64,000 nucleotides of DNA from Paraburkholderia sp. BCC1885 (GTDB lineage: Bacteria; Pseudomonadota; Gammaproteobacteria; Burkholderiales; Burkholderiaceae), in the NCBI RefSeq assembly GCF_900996235.1, contig NZ_CAAJGM010000011.1:1-64000 (forward strand), read 5' to 3'. The notes below the pieces were generated by a model. The model searched no databases, was not told the DNA's origin, and was given only the letters and a program-made list of their open reading frames with translations. Below, in pieces: positions 53,141-61,140 of this stretch. The translations under genes and the position numbers were made by a program. Positions within the stretch are counted from its first letter, which is position 1. Each line of letters opens with the position of its first letter.

Positions 53141-53414
53141 GTCTCACCTCTCAGCCCAGAAAGATGATCTGTTGAAACGGGTCCGCCGTATTGCCGGCCA
53201 GGTCCAGGCTGTCGAGCGATCATTGGAATCGGAAGCAGACTGCGAAAAGATTCTTCACCTCGTTGCTGCCACGCGCGGCGCCCTCAATGGGCTGATGGAC
53301 GAAATTATCGAGGCGCACGCTCGCGAACACGTTGCGCATCCTGACCTGACCGCCGATGAGCGAAGCCGAGGTGTGGATGCCCTGATCGAAGCTATTCGGC
53401 GCTATTCAAAATAG
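53139..53414 (+). CDS. dmeR: Ni/Co-responsive repressor of the RcnR/CsoR family (DmeR)
   Basis: 91 aa four-helix regulator. KRVRRIAGQVQAVERSLESEADCEKILHLVAATRGALNGLMDEIIEAHAREHV is the family core. Metal ligands match RcnR/DmeR rather than copper CsoR: His3, Cys35, His60 and His64 are all present at the same numbers. It is therefore predicted to release DNA on binding Ni(II) or Co(II). It is followed directly by the CDF exporter; an operator dyad overlaps its start. Confidence 0.9.
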   Translation: MSHLSAQKDDLLKRVRRIAGQVQAVERSLESEADCEKILHLVAATRGALNGLMDEIIEAHAREHVAHPDLTADERSRGVDALIEAIRRYSK

Positions 53415-53419
53415 TGGCT

Positions 53420-54361
53420 ATGAACACCCGTCTTTCTACTTCGCCTTGCAAACACAACGGCTCGTTCCTGGGTAGTACCCATGACGAAAACGCGCGCCGC
53501 ACCCAATCGGTCGTCGCGCTGACGTTCATCATGATGGTTGGCGAGATCGTAGCCGGCTATCTGACGGGATCGATGGCGCTACTCGCCGATGGTTTCCACA
53601 TGGCGACGCATGCGGGTGCTCTCGGGATTGCCGCAGGGGCATATGCCTACGCAAAGCGGCACTCGAACGATCGGGCCTTCAGTTTTGGCACGGGCAAGGT
53701 GGGCGAACTCGCTGGCTTCGCTTCCGCCCTCATCCTGGCCGTCGTGTCGATAGCGATCGCTGTCGAATCCGCCCTCAGACTGTTCCGTCCAACCACGGTC
53801 GTCTTCGGCGAAGCAACCATCATCGCAGCCGTTGGGCTCGCCGTGAACATCGCCAGCGCCTTTCTACTTTCTGGCAGCCACGGTGGCCATGAACACCATG
53901 CCCATCATCACGGACATGATCACCACTCACACGGAAGCGACAACAATCTGCGGTCGGCCTACGTTCATGTTCTCGCGGATGCACTGACCTCGGTGCTGGC
54001 AATCGTGGCGCTGCTTGCGGGCCGTTATCTCGGCTGGGTCTGGCTTGATCCGGTGATGGGTATTGTCGGTTCAATCGTCATCGCCCGATGGTCGTGGACC
54101 CTCCTGCGCGACACGGCCGCGATCCTTTTGGACAAAACCGACGAGCACGTCACCGAAGAAATATGCGAGATATTGGCATCGCACGGAGACGCTCAAATTG
54201 CCGATTTACATGTCTGGCAAATCGGACCCGAAGCGCGGGCGGCCATTGTAAGTGTCAGCACGAAAGCGGGTATTACGGCAGATACGATTCGCGAGAGACT
54301 CGCGCCGGTTCACGAAATACTTCACTTGACGGTAGAAGTTGCCCGTCCTGCATCTCAGTGA
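53420..54361 (+). CDS. dmeF: Cation diffusion facilitator, Ni/Co exporter (DmeF)
   Basis: 313 aa from ATG 53420 (a GTG at 53414 overlaps the dmeR stop and is an alternative). Six membrane helices; transport-site residues in LLADGFHMATHAG (helix II, H..D) and HVLADALTSVLAI (helix V, H..D). A long His-rich cytosolic loop follows helix IV (GGHEHHAHHHGHDHHSHG, about 156-173), as in DmeF. The C-terminal ferredoxin-like domain reads DEHVTEEICEILASHGDAQIADLHVWQIG. It exports Co2+/Ni2+ by proton antiport across the cytoplasmic membrane. One operon with dmeR. Confidence 0.93.
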   Translation: MNTRLSTSPCKHNGSFLGSTHDENARRTQSVVALTFIMMVGEIVAGYLTGSMALLADGFHMATHAGALGIAAGAYAYAKRHSNDRAFSFGTGKVGELAGFASALILAVVSIAIAVESALRLFRPTTVVFGEATIIAAVGLAVNIASAFLLSGSHGGHEHHAHHHGHDHHSHGSDNNLRSAYVHVLADALTSVLAIVALLAGRYLGWVWLDPVMGIVGSIVIARWSWTLLRDTAAILLDKTDEHVTEEICEILASHGDAQIADLHVWQIGPEARAAIVSVSTKAGITADTIRERLAPVHEILHLTVEVARPASQ

Positions 54362-54515
54362 GCGACAAAACCGCCGTCGACCGGCAACGCCACACCGACA
54401 ATCAGGCCTGCGCCGGGACTACATAACCGCAGCACGGCGACAGGCACTTCCTCAGACATGCCTGCGCGACCGCTCGGCTGATCCTTGAGGAAGCCCTTCG
54501 CCCGAGCGTCGAGGC
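54355..54515 (-). pseudogene. C-terminal remnant of an SDR gene
   Basis: The minus-strand frame ends GLIVGVALPVDGGFVAH followed by a stop, the typical end of a classical SDR, preceded by GRAGMSEEVPVAVLRLCSPGAG (normally GRxGxxEEVAxAVLFLCSxxAx). Upstream of about 54515 the match stops and the next gene begins. It overlaps the last codons of dmeF on the other strand. Confidence 0.7.
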
Positions 54516-54537
54516 AGAAAACGCCAACATCTCCGCA

Positions 54538-55593
54538 TTAACGCGGCGCAGGCTCCTCAAGGAAATTTTGCACCGCGTTGAACAATTGCAAGCGGTTCTT
54601 CTCCATGATGACCGTGTGCGTCCCTTCGCCGATCAGATCGTATTGCTTCCACGGCGTGCCGGTCAGCAGCGGAAACAAGGCCTGCGACATGTAAGGCGGC
54701 GTGTCCTGATCCCATTGCGCCTGAATCATGAGCGTAGGCGCCGTGATCTTGCCCGGATCGTAGGTCGCCTTACCGGACATGTAGTAGCCGCGAATGTCCT
54801 GCGTCACGCCGTTCGGTGCGCGCAAGGCCGGCGGGTTGGCCGATGCCGCTTTGGGATCCGTCGCCCACGTCGCCTGCTGCCACTTGTCGAACCAGCCGGG
54901 CGGAATCAGGTCCGAGCGCTTGTCCTCGGGCACGCCTTTGTACCAGCGCTCTTTCGCCATCTCCGCAGTGACCATGCGATACGCGCCGAGCTTGGCGGCA
55001 TCGCCCGTTGGCGGGGTGTCATGCGAGAGCCAGACCGATGCGTAAAGCACGAGGCGGTTCACCTTGTCCGGTTGCGCGGCCGCGAAACCGCCGGCAATCG
55101 TCGTGCCCCACGACCATCCCATGACATCCAGCCTCGTCAGGTGGCGGCGCGCCAGCACCCAATCGACGACAGCCGCGTAGTCCTGCACCGCCTGGGCCGT
55201 CGTTTCCACGGGCTGCCCGGCGTCAGCCGGCTGGTCCATGGCCGCAGGGCGCGTTGAACGGCCGTAGCCGGGAAGATCGAGCAGGTAGACATCGAAGCCA
55301 CGCCGCGCCATGTAATCCATCCACGACATGCCGTCCAGTTCGAGATCGAACGCGGTGCTGGCGGGATACGTGGCGCCGTGGACGAACACCAGCGTGTGGG
55401 CGGCGTCAAAATGCGTTTGATTGGCCGGATGCTTGTTTCGGACATATATCTGGATGCCCGGCTGCGGCGATGCCACCATTGCTTCTTCGGTGACCAGTTT
55501 GACAGGCGCCGCGGCATACGCGGATGTCATGCCGGCCAAACCAGAAAATAATGTAAGGATAACTGACGATGCAAGGAAATGTGCAAACTTCAT
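54538..55593 (-). CDS. Exported alpha/beta hydrolase
   Basis: 351 aa from ATG 55593 with ACGGAGACG upstream; the frame is open to 55875 but that part has no family features. Signal peptide SSVILTLFSGLAGMTSAYA. Core: HTLVFVHGATYP (oxyanion), FDVYLLDLPGYGRSTRP, nucleophile VMGWSWGTTIAGGFAA (Ser in GWSWG), acid in LMIQAQWDQDTPP and His in EGTHTVIMEKNR. Periplasmic esterase, lactonase or epoxide-hydrolase-like enzyme. It is alone in its transcription unit. Confidence 0.9.
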   Translation of the reverse strand: MKFAHFLASSVILTLFSGLAGMTSAYAAAPVKLVTEEAMVASPQPGIQIYVRNKHPANQTHFDAAHTLVFVHGATYPASTAFDLELDGMSWMDYMARRGFDVYLLDLPGYGRSTRPAAMDQPADAGQPVETTAQAVQDYAAVVDWVLARRHLTRLDVMGWSWGTTIAGGFAAAQPDKVNRLVLYASVWLSHDTPPTGDAAKLGAYRMVTAEMAKERWYKGVPEDKRSDLIPPGWFDKWQQATWATDPKAASANPPALRAPNGVTQDIRGYYMSGKATYDPGKITAPTLMIQAQWDQDTPPYMSQALFPLLTGTPWKQYDLIGEGTHTVIMEKNRLQLFNAVQNFLEEPAPR

Positions 55594-56131
55594 TGACGTC
55601 TCCGTAAGCCGTTTTTCCGGCCGTTTCTTTTTGGATGGAGAACTTACTCTATCAAGACCTGAGACTTCATGTAAGAAGGTATTAAAAAAACTGGCCATCG
55701 ATCGACCCGCGCGGCATAAATCACGTAGATGCCTTAGAAGGCTCGCACCCGACACGGACGGGCGGTTTCCGCACCACGTCGGCGCGCTGGCGGTTGCAAA
55801 TGCTTTCCCTGAGCAATTCTGAATTGCTAAAAACGTGTTGTTCCAGCCCGACGGAGCGTCTCGCATTGCGGCCAAAGGTCGGTCGCTCGAATTGCCGGGA
55901 TCGTGCTTCGCAAAGAAGCGTATTGTTCAGTCGCGGTAAATAAATCAATCGCGGTAAGTAAATCGGTCAATGAGGCAAACCCTTTTACGCACAACTGTTT
56001 TGCGTGACGGGTGGCTTTCCCAATGCTTCGCCAGCCGCTACCCTGCTCCGTTTGCAGCGCGGTGCTTGCCTCGGCAATTCGCCAGAAGCATCTCTATCGA
56101 TCAATAGCAATAGTCGCTTCAAGGAAACAGC
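55594..56131. other. Divergent intergenic region
   Basis: About 540 bp between the hydrolase and the MFS gene. AT-rich around 55590-55700 and 55930-55970. Apart from an 18-bp tandem duplication no feature was found; both promoters should lie here. Confidence 0.4.
55931..55966. repeat. 18-bp tandem direct repeat
   Basis: Two adjacent units, each starting tcgcggtaa and continuing taaatc, differ at three positions. Spacing of 18 bp is short for one helical-turn pair; they could be iterated regulator sites for the MFS gene. Confidence 0.45.
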
Positions 56132-57445
56132 ATGGTGGGGACAAACGGGGCATTCGCGTCAGATGCGGCACCCTCGGCCGAGGCGGATGATTCGATATAC
56201 GAAAAAGTGACGCGACGTATCGTGCCGTTGCTGTTCATGTGCTACGTCGTTGCCTATCTCGACCGCGTCAACGTCGGGTTTGCGAAGATCCAGATGCTCG
56301 CGGATCTGAAGTTCAGCGAGACGGTGTACGGGCTGGGCGCCGGAATTTTCTTTCTCGGATACTTCCTTTTCGAGGTGCCGAGCAACTTGCTATTGCACCG
56401 CGTAGGCGCGCGACTCTGGATTGCGCGTGTGATGATCACCTGGTCGATCGTTTCGGCGGCGACCATCTTCGTCAAAACTCCGGCCATGTTCTACGCGATG
56501 CGCTTTGTGTTGGGTCTCGCTGAAGCGGGCCTGTTCCCTGGCGTGATCCTGTATCTGACTTACTGGTACCCGGCACGCAGGCGTGCCAACATGCTGGCGC
56601 TATTCATCACTGGAATTCCCGTTGCTGGATTGGTGGGCGCGCCGCTATCCGGCTGGATCATGAATTCAGCTTCCGGCGCGCACCACCTGGCCGGCTGGCA
56701 ATGGCTTTTCCTGATAGAAGCGATTCCGTCGCTGGTGATGGGGTTTGTCGTGCTGCTCTTTCTGGATAACAGCGTCGAGAAGGCACGCTGGCTCACTGCC
56801 GACGAAAAGGCGCTGCTCGCACGCAATCTGGCGGACGACAGCAAAGGTGTCCAGTCCCACCGCGCGCGCGACGGCTTCGCCAACCCGCGTGTCTGGCTGA
56901 TGTGTGTGCTGTATTTCTTCAACATGATGGGCTTGTATGGCGTGGGATTCTATTTGCCCACGCTGATCAAAAACACCGGTGTCAGCAATCCGCTTAGCGT
57001 AGGACTGCTTACCGCCCTGCCCTATGCTGTGGCGGTGGTTGCCATGCTGATAGTGAGCCGCCATTCCGATGCACGCCGCGAACGGCGTTGGCACATCACG
57101 ATTCCGGCCATGGCAGGCGCGCTAGGCTGGATCGCAAGCGCCGTATTTATGCACCAGCCCATGCTCGCCACGATCGCACTGACGGTGGCAACGGCAGCGG
57201 TGCTTGTCACCATGACGCAGTTCTGGGTTTTGCCGACTGCCATGCTGACCGGCGCTGCGGCCGCATCAGGAATCGCCGTGATCAATTCGGTCGGCAATCT
57301 CGCCGGGTTTGTCAGTCCGTACCTGATTGGCGGCATCATCGACGCGACCCATTCGACCGTGTTGGCCGTGGTCGCACTCACCATCAGCATGTTGATGGTG
57401 GGCGTGCTCGCGCTGACGTTGCCTAAACGGCTGGTTAACCGCTAA
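56132..57445 (+). CDS. MFS transporter, anion:cation symporter (ACS/phthalate permease) type
   Basis: 437 aa, 12 membrane helices. The opening IYEKVTRRIVPLLFMCYVVAYLDRVNVGFAKIQM and the signature GLAEAGLFPGVILYLTYWYPARRRA are those of the ACS family, which imports organic acids such as tartrate, glucarate, phthalate or hydroxyphenylacetate with protons. CAAGGAAA precedes the ATG. No catabolic gene is adjacent, so the substrate is not known. Soluble loop at about 205-245. Confidence 0.93.
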   Translation: MVGTNGAFASDAAPSAEADDSIYEKVTRRIVPLLFMCYVVAYLDRVNVGFAKIQMLADLKFSETVYGLGAGIFFLGYFLFEVPSNLLLHRVGARLWIARVMITWSIVSAATIFVKTPAMFYAMRFVLGLAEAGLFPGVILYLTYWYPARRRANMLALFITGIPVAGLVGAPLSGWIMNSASGAHHLAGWQWLFLIEAIPSLVMGFVVLLFLDNSVEKARWLTADEKALLARNLADDSKGVQSHRARDGFANPRVWLMCVLYFFNMMGLYGVGFYLPTLIKNTGVSNPLSVGLLTALPYAVAVVAMLIVSRHSDARRERRWHITIPAMAGALGWIASAVFMHQPMLATIALTVATAAVLVTMTQFWVLPTAMLTGAAAASGIAVINSVGNLAGFVSPYLIGGIIDATHSTVLAVVALTISMLMVGVLALTLPKRLVNR

Positions 57446-57745
57446 ATAATCGAAAGTTCGCGGCGCCGCGACCGTGCGGCGCTCGAGGACTGGCGGTCGA
57501 TGTCATCAATGCGGGCCGCACTCTTTCCTATGTGCTCGCCAGATTGTCATCGATTCGACACACTTGCCCGACCGGCCGCGCATGGCCGGATCCAGCAAAT
57601 CCACTGCTTTTGCTGCCGCATCGCCAACGCATCGTCGAAATAGGGGGCAAATCTCCGCCTATTCCGGGATTTGGCAACGGCCTGCATCCCACACACTACG
57701 GACTCCCAGGGCACACAGCGCCCTCCTTCCAGGAGTCCGTTCGTC
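57446..57745. other. Intergenic region
   Basis: 300 bp with no gene recognised. It ends with AGGAG (57730-57734), the ribosome site of the following small gene. No hrpII-type box was found here. Confidence 0.4.
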
Positions 57746-58132
57746 ATGCAAGTATCCAATCCTGTTTCCTCGCTCACCGGCAATACGTCCAATAACGCGC
57801 CGTCGAATGTCGGCGGCGGCGGCAGCGGTACTGGCCCGACCTTCCAGTCGCTGCTCGGCCAATTGACCAACTACGTGAACGAAACACCGCAACAACGGAT
57901 GGAAGCCTCCATCCTCGCGCAGCTCGGCATCACGCCGCAGCAGTTGCAAAACATGACGCCGGCGGAGCGTCAGAAAGTCGAGGATGAAGTCAAGGAGCTG
58001 ATGAAAAAGGAAATCCAGGCTCAGCAGCAACAGCAGCAGGCACAGCCGCAAATGCAGCAGGCGCAACAGACGGCGAACTCGCAAGGGAATTCATCTTCCA
58101 AACACAATACGACGATCAACATCACCCTGTAA
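57746..58132 (+). CDS. Gly/Gln-rich small protein, 128 aa
   Basis: ATG 57746 with AGGAG upstream. It has no Cys and no signal peptide. Residues 1-35 are Ser/Asn/Gly-rich with GGGGSG; the centre (about 40-90) is a helical domain QSLLGQLTNYVNETPQQRMEASILAQLGITPQQLQNMTPAERQKVEDEVKELMKK; then a poly-Gln stretch and a Ser/Asn tail. Composition is like harpins and other heat-stable type III secreted proteins, but similar small proteins occur in Burkholderia without such a role. Function unknown. Confidence 0.75.
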   Translation: MQVSNPVSSLTGNTSNNAPSNVGGGGSGTGPTFQSLLGQLTNYVNETPQQRMEASILAQLGITPQQLQNMTPAERQKVEDEVKELMKKEIQAQQQQQQAQPQMQQAQQTANSQGNSSSKHNTTINITL

Positions 58133-58292
58133 TTTGTCCGGTTGAGCGGCGGCGCGCGGACACGGAGGCATTGCGTCCGCGTGTCACTCATCGCGGTCCA
58201 TCGCGCTCCATCAAGCCGCGTTGCACCGCGGCGTCACGGATAATCGCAATGGGTTGTGGGACAATGGAAAGCGTCGACCAACAGTCTGCAGG

Positions 58293-58568
58293 ATGATCCG
58301 TATGGCACCGGTGCATATCAATCTGACGACCCCGCTCGTGATGAACGAGTCGGGATTGTGGTTTTCGGCGTATGGCTTTGGCTGGGGATATTGCGCGTTC
58401 GAACTCAGGCCGGACGTGATCTGCAAATCTCTTGGCGCAGCAAATGAAAGCCCCAAACAGTTGCTCCTCGCCTTCCAGCTCGGAAGGCAGAGACTGCTGG
58501 GAGTGGCGGGCCGTAAAGCGGTTCCGTCGAACGGCAATCGTATTCAGATCACCGCCGAGGATCTTTAA
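58293..58568 (+). CDS. Hypothetical protein, 91 aa (DUF1488-like)
   Basis: The frame is open from 58221; ATG 58293 or 58302 is more likely because the conserved part starts VHINLTTPLVMNESGLWFSAYGFGWGYCAFELRPDVICKSLG and ends VAGRKAVPSNGNRIQITAEDL. The pattern (short beta-rich domain, then a helix LLLAFQLGRQRLLGVAGRKA) resembles small DUF1488-type proteins of Burkholderia. No function is known. It is convergent with the next gene. Confidence 0.6.
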   Translation: MIRMAPVHINLTTPLVMNESGLWFSAYGFGWGYCAFELRPDVICKSLGAANESPKQLLLAFQLGRQRLLGVAGRKAVPSNGNRIQITAEDL

Positions 58569-58600
58569 ACCGGCTCAGGCCGGCGAAGTTTCCGCTTAAG

Positions 58601-58918
58601 CTAGGCCATCGCCGCGCCCATGGCACCGGGCCTTGCGTCCCGGTCGCTGCGGGTGGAGAAATCGCTCGCCTTGAGCGGCACCGTATCCGCGCTGGCAATC
58701 GACCGCTTTGCGCCGGCTCGTACCAGGATGCGATCCATATGCAGATAAAAAAGCTGTAATTGCCGCGCGTCCATTGCCCGGCGCTCCAGCTCGAACACCT
58801 CTTCGAGCACCGCGCGCGGTACATGAAACCGCTGAAGTCCGCGATTAAGCCTGATCTGGAAAACCACGCCGTCACTATTGTGCGGCACCCCGGCCCAGAC
58901 GAGCGAATCGTTATTCAT
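58601..58918 (-). CDS. Hypothetical protein, 105 aa (DUF1488-like)
   Basis: ATG 58918 has a GGGGGG ribosome site. MNNDSLVWAGVPHNSDGVVFQIRLNRGLQRFHVPRAVLEEVFELERRAMDARQLQLFYLHMDRILVRAGAKRS: a beta-hairpin start and two helices, the same general plan as the convergent 91-aa neighbour, though the sequences are not alike enough to call paralogues. The last 30 residues are Ala/Arg/Met-rich. Function unknown. Confidence 0.65.
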   Translation of the reverse strand: MNNDSLVWAGVPHNSDGVVFQIRLNRGLQRFHVPRAVLEEVFELERRAMDARQLQLFYLHMDRILVRAGAKRSIASADTVPLKASDFSTRSDRDARPGAMGAAMA

Positions 58919-59213
58919 AAAGCCCCCCCGCGAGATAATTTTGACATCGACGGTTCTCGCGTATTGATCCTCGCATAAATAATTTCGCCGACCAATATAT
59001 TTCAAAATTGTGTCGTCGCGGGTGTTGGCTTTTTAACGACGTCCGGATTGTGCCATTACCCTATTTCTTAGTTATCCGAACTAAAGACCGCGCAGTGATA
59101 TCTCGCTGGACCAGCCGTGGAACGGTCGAAGCTCTTGTATTGGGCATCAGGCCGTGGCCGCAGGTCGCGAGTGCCTCCGAGTCGCCAGTCATCATCCGAC
59201 CCTTCATTTTTTC

Positions 59214-59266
59214 TTTGACAAACTATCTTTATATATATCTTACGACACATCTTAAGACATAACGGA
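59214..59266 (+). promoter_or_regulatory. Promoter/operator region of yqjI-like gene
   Basis: TTGACA (59216-59221) is followed by AT-rich, partly palindromic TATCTTTATATATATCTTA (59227-59245) and CATCTTAAGACAT-like bases up to the ribosome site. The TATAT dyads fit the operator of PadR/YqjI repressors. 58919-59213 shows no other feature. Confidence 0.45.
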
Positions 59267-59274
59267 GCACCCGG

Positions 59275-60204
59275 ATGCGTCACTCACGCCACTCCCATCA
59301 TCGCCACGATAGCGACGACCTCATGTTTTCCACCGACAGCTTCTCGCTGCACGAACTGTGGCACGCCATCGGCCGCAGCCACCACCGCGAAGGCCACGAC
59401 GGCCACGGCCAAAGCGCCATCGGCCGCAGCCACGACCGCGCTCATGGCCATCGTCACGGCCACGCCGGCCGCGGCTTCGAGGACCACGCCGTCGGCACCG
59501 CGCGCGGCTCGGCCCGTCCCGACCGCTTTACCCTGCACGCCCTCTGGCACGTCATCGGCCGGCATCATCATCGTGGTGGCGAACGCGGCGGTGACCGTGG
59601 CGGCCGCTTCGGTGGCTACGGCGGTCCCGGCGGCTTCGGCGGCGGTGACGGCGAGGGCTTTCCGCGCGGCCGCAAATTCACCTCGGACGATCTGCAACTG
59701 CTGTTGCTGGCCTTGCTGGACGCCCAACCGAGCCACGGCTACGAGCTGATCAAGGCGCTCGAAACGCGCTCGAACGGCTTCTACAGCCCGAGTCCCGGCA
59801 TGGTCTATCCGGCACTGACCTACCTCGAAGAACTCGGCTATGTGACGGTCCAACTGGAAGGCAACCGCAAGCGCTACGAACTCGCCGAACCGGGCCGTCA
59901 GCATCTCGCGGACAACCGCGAGCGCGTCGAACTGATGTTTGCCAAGCTGACCCACATCGCCCGCAAGATGGACTCGGTCCGCCGCGCCTTCGCCGGCGAG
60001 GAACCGCTCGATCCGAGCGAAGGCGGCTGGCTGCCGGAGCTGATCGAAGCCCGTCGCGGGCTCAAGCACGCGCTGCTGCGCCGCGACAACGTGCCGGCCG
60101 ACGAGCAACGCCGCATCGCCGCGATCCTCGCGCGCGCCACGGCCGAAATCGAAGGCAACCCGGGCGCCGCGAGCGGCACCGACAAAAGCGCCACGGATAT
60201 CTGA
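59275..60204 (+). CDS. yqjI: PadR-family metal-responsive repressor, YqjI-like
   Basis: 309 aa. The PadR winged helix is at about 135-215: FTSDDLQLLLLALLDAQPSHGYELIKALETRSNGFYSPSPGMVYPALTYLEELGYVTVQLEGNRKRYELAEPGRQHL. The N-terminal 110 residues are very His/Gly-rich with an internal duplication: SFSLHELWHAIGRSHHR (22-38) and RFTLHALWHVIGRHHHR (84-100). E. coli YqjI has a shorter His-rich N-terminus and represses yqjH in a Ni/Fe-dependent way. Here the ferric reductase gene follows on the same strand, so the pair is conserved but co-directional. Confidence 0.88.
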   Translation: MRHSRHSHHRHDSDDLMFSTDSFSLHELWHAIGRSHHREGHDGHGQSAIGRSHDRAHGHRHGHAGRGFEDHAVGTARGSARPDRFTLHALWHVIGRHHHRGGERGGDRGGRFGGYGGPGGFGGGDGEGFPRGRKFTSDDLQLLLLALLDAQPSHGYELIKALETRSNGFYSPSPGMVYPALTYLEELGYVTVQLEGNRKRYELAEPGRQHLADNRERVELMFAKLTHIARKMDSVRRAFAGEEPLDPSEGGWLPELIEARRGLKHALLRRDNVPADEQRRIAAILARATAEIEGNPGAASGTDKSATDI

Positions 60205-60257
60205 GCCTGCGTGAACGGCATCGCGGGCGCCACCCGACACATTTGGAGAGAACTTTT

Positions 60258-61073
60258 ATGCTGACCAGGTCCGATCTCGCGGTTACCCGCGTCCGTCACT
60301 CCCTGAAATTCCGTCTGCTGCAAGTCAAGCGGGTCGAACCGCTGACGCCTCACCTGATTCGGGTCACCCTGACCGGCGACGATCTGCACGATTTCGAATC
60401 GGCCTCGTTCGACGACCACGTCAAGGTTTTCTTCCCGGCGCCGGGCGCCGACAAACCCACGCTGCCGAGCGCGGGCCCGAACGGCCCGGTGTTCGCCGAA
60501 GACAAGCCGCGGCCGGTAGCACGCGATTTCACGCCGCGCCGCTACGACCGCGCCGCTCGCGAACTCGATCTCGAATTCGCCCTGCACGAGGCCGGACCGG
60601 CCGCGGGCTGGGCTGCTCAGGCCAAGGTCGGGCAGTATCTGGGCATCGGCGGCCCGCGCGGTTCGCTGGTGATTCCAACCGGCTTCGACTGGCATCTGCT
60701 GATCGGCGACGAAACCGCGCTGCCTGCCATCGCCCGTCGGCTGGAAGAGCTGCCTGCCGGCACGCGTGTGGCGGCAGTTCTCGAAGTCGCCGATCCGTCG
60801 GCGCGCATCGAGTTCGATACCGCAGCCGAATTGCACGCCGTGTGGTGTTACCGCAGCGACTCGCCGTATCGCGGCGACGCGCTGCTGCAAGCGGTCCGCG
60901 ACACCTATCTGCCGGAAGGCGACGGTTATGTCTGGGCCGCGGGCGAATCCGCCACCATGCGCGCGGTGCGCTATCACCTGTGCACCGAACGCGGAGTCGA
61001 CAAATCGCGGATCCGCGCGGCAAGCTACTGGAAACAGGGCGCCGCCGCGGTCCACGAAAATCTCGACGATTGA
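60258..61073 (+). CDS. yqjH: Siderophore-interacting NADPH ferric reductase, YqjH-like
   Basis: 271 aa from ATG 60258 with TTGGAGAG upstream. FAD-binding barrel with LIRVTLTGDDLHDFESASFDDHVKVFFP and RDFTPRRYD (R-x-F-T-x-R), then GPAAGWAAQAKVGQYLGIGGPRGS, and the NAD(P)-binding half with LLIGDETALPAIARRLEELP, YVWAAGESATMRAVRYHL and the end ASYWKQGAAAVHE. It reduces ferric siderophores in the cytoplasm, releasing iron. 53 bp after the YqjI-like repressor. Confidence 0.93.
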   Translation: MLTRSDLAVTRVRHSLKFRLLQVKRVEPLTPHLIRVTLTGDDLHDFESASFDDHVKVFFPAPGADKPTLPSAGPNGPVFAEDKPRPVARDFTPRRYDRAARELDLEFALHEAGPAAGWAAQAKVGQYLGIGGPRGSLVIPTGFDWHLLIGDETALPAIARRLEELPAGTRVAAVLEVADPSARIEFDTAAELHAVWCYRSDSPYRGDALLQAVRDTYLPEGDGYVWAAGESATMRAVRYHLCTERGVDKSRIRAASYWKQGAAAVHENLDD

Positions 61074-61140
61074 AGCGCCGCTCATCCAATATTCACCGCC
61101 AGCCATCCGGCTGGCTTTATTCCGTCAAGGACTTTTGCCG

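Noticed and set aside
57446..57745. hrpII box upstream of the Gly/Gln-rich protein
   Set aside because: TTCG words occur (for example 57554-57557) but none has a partner at the 16-base spacing.
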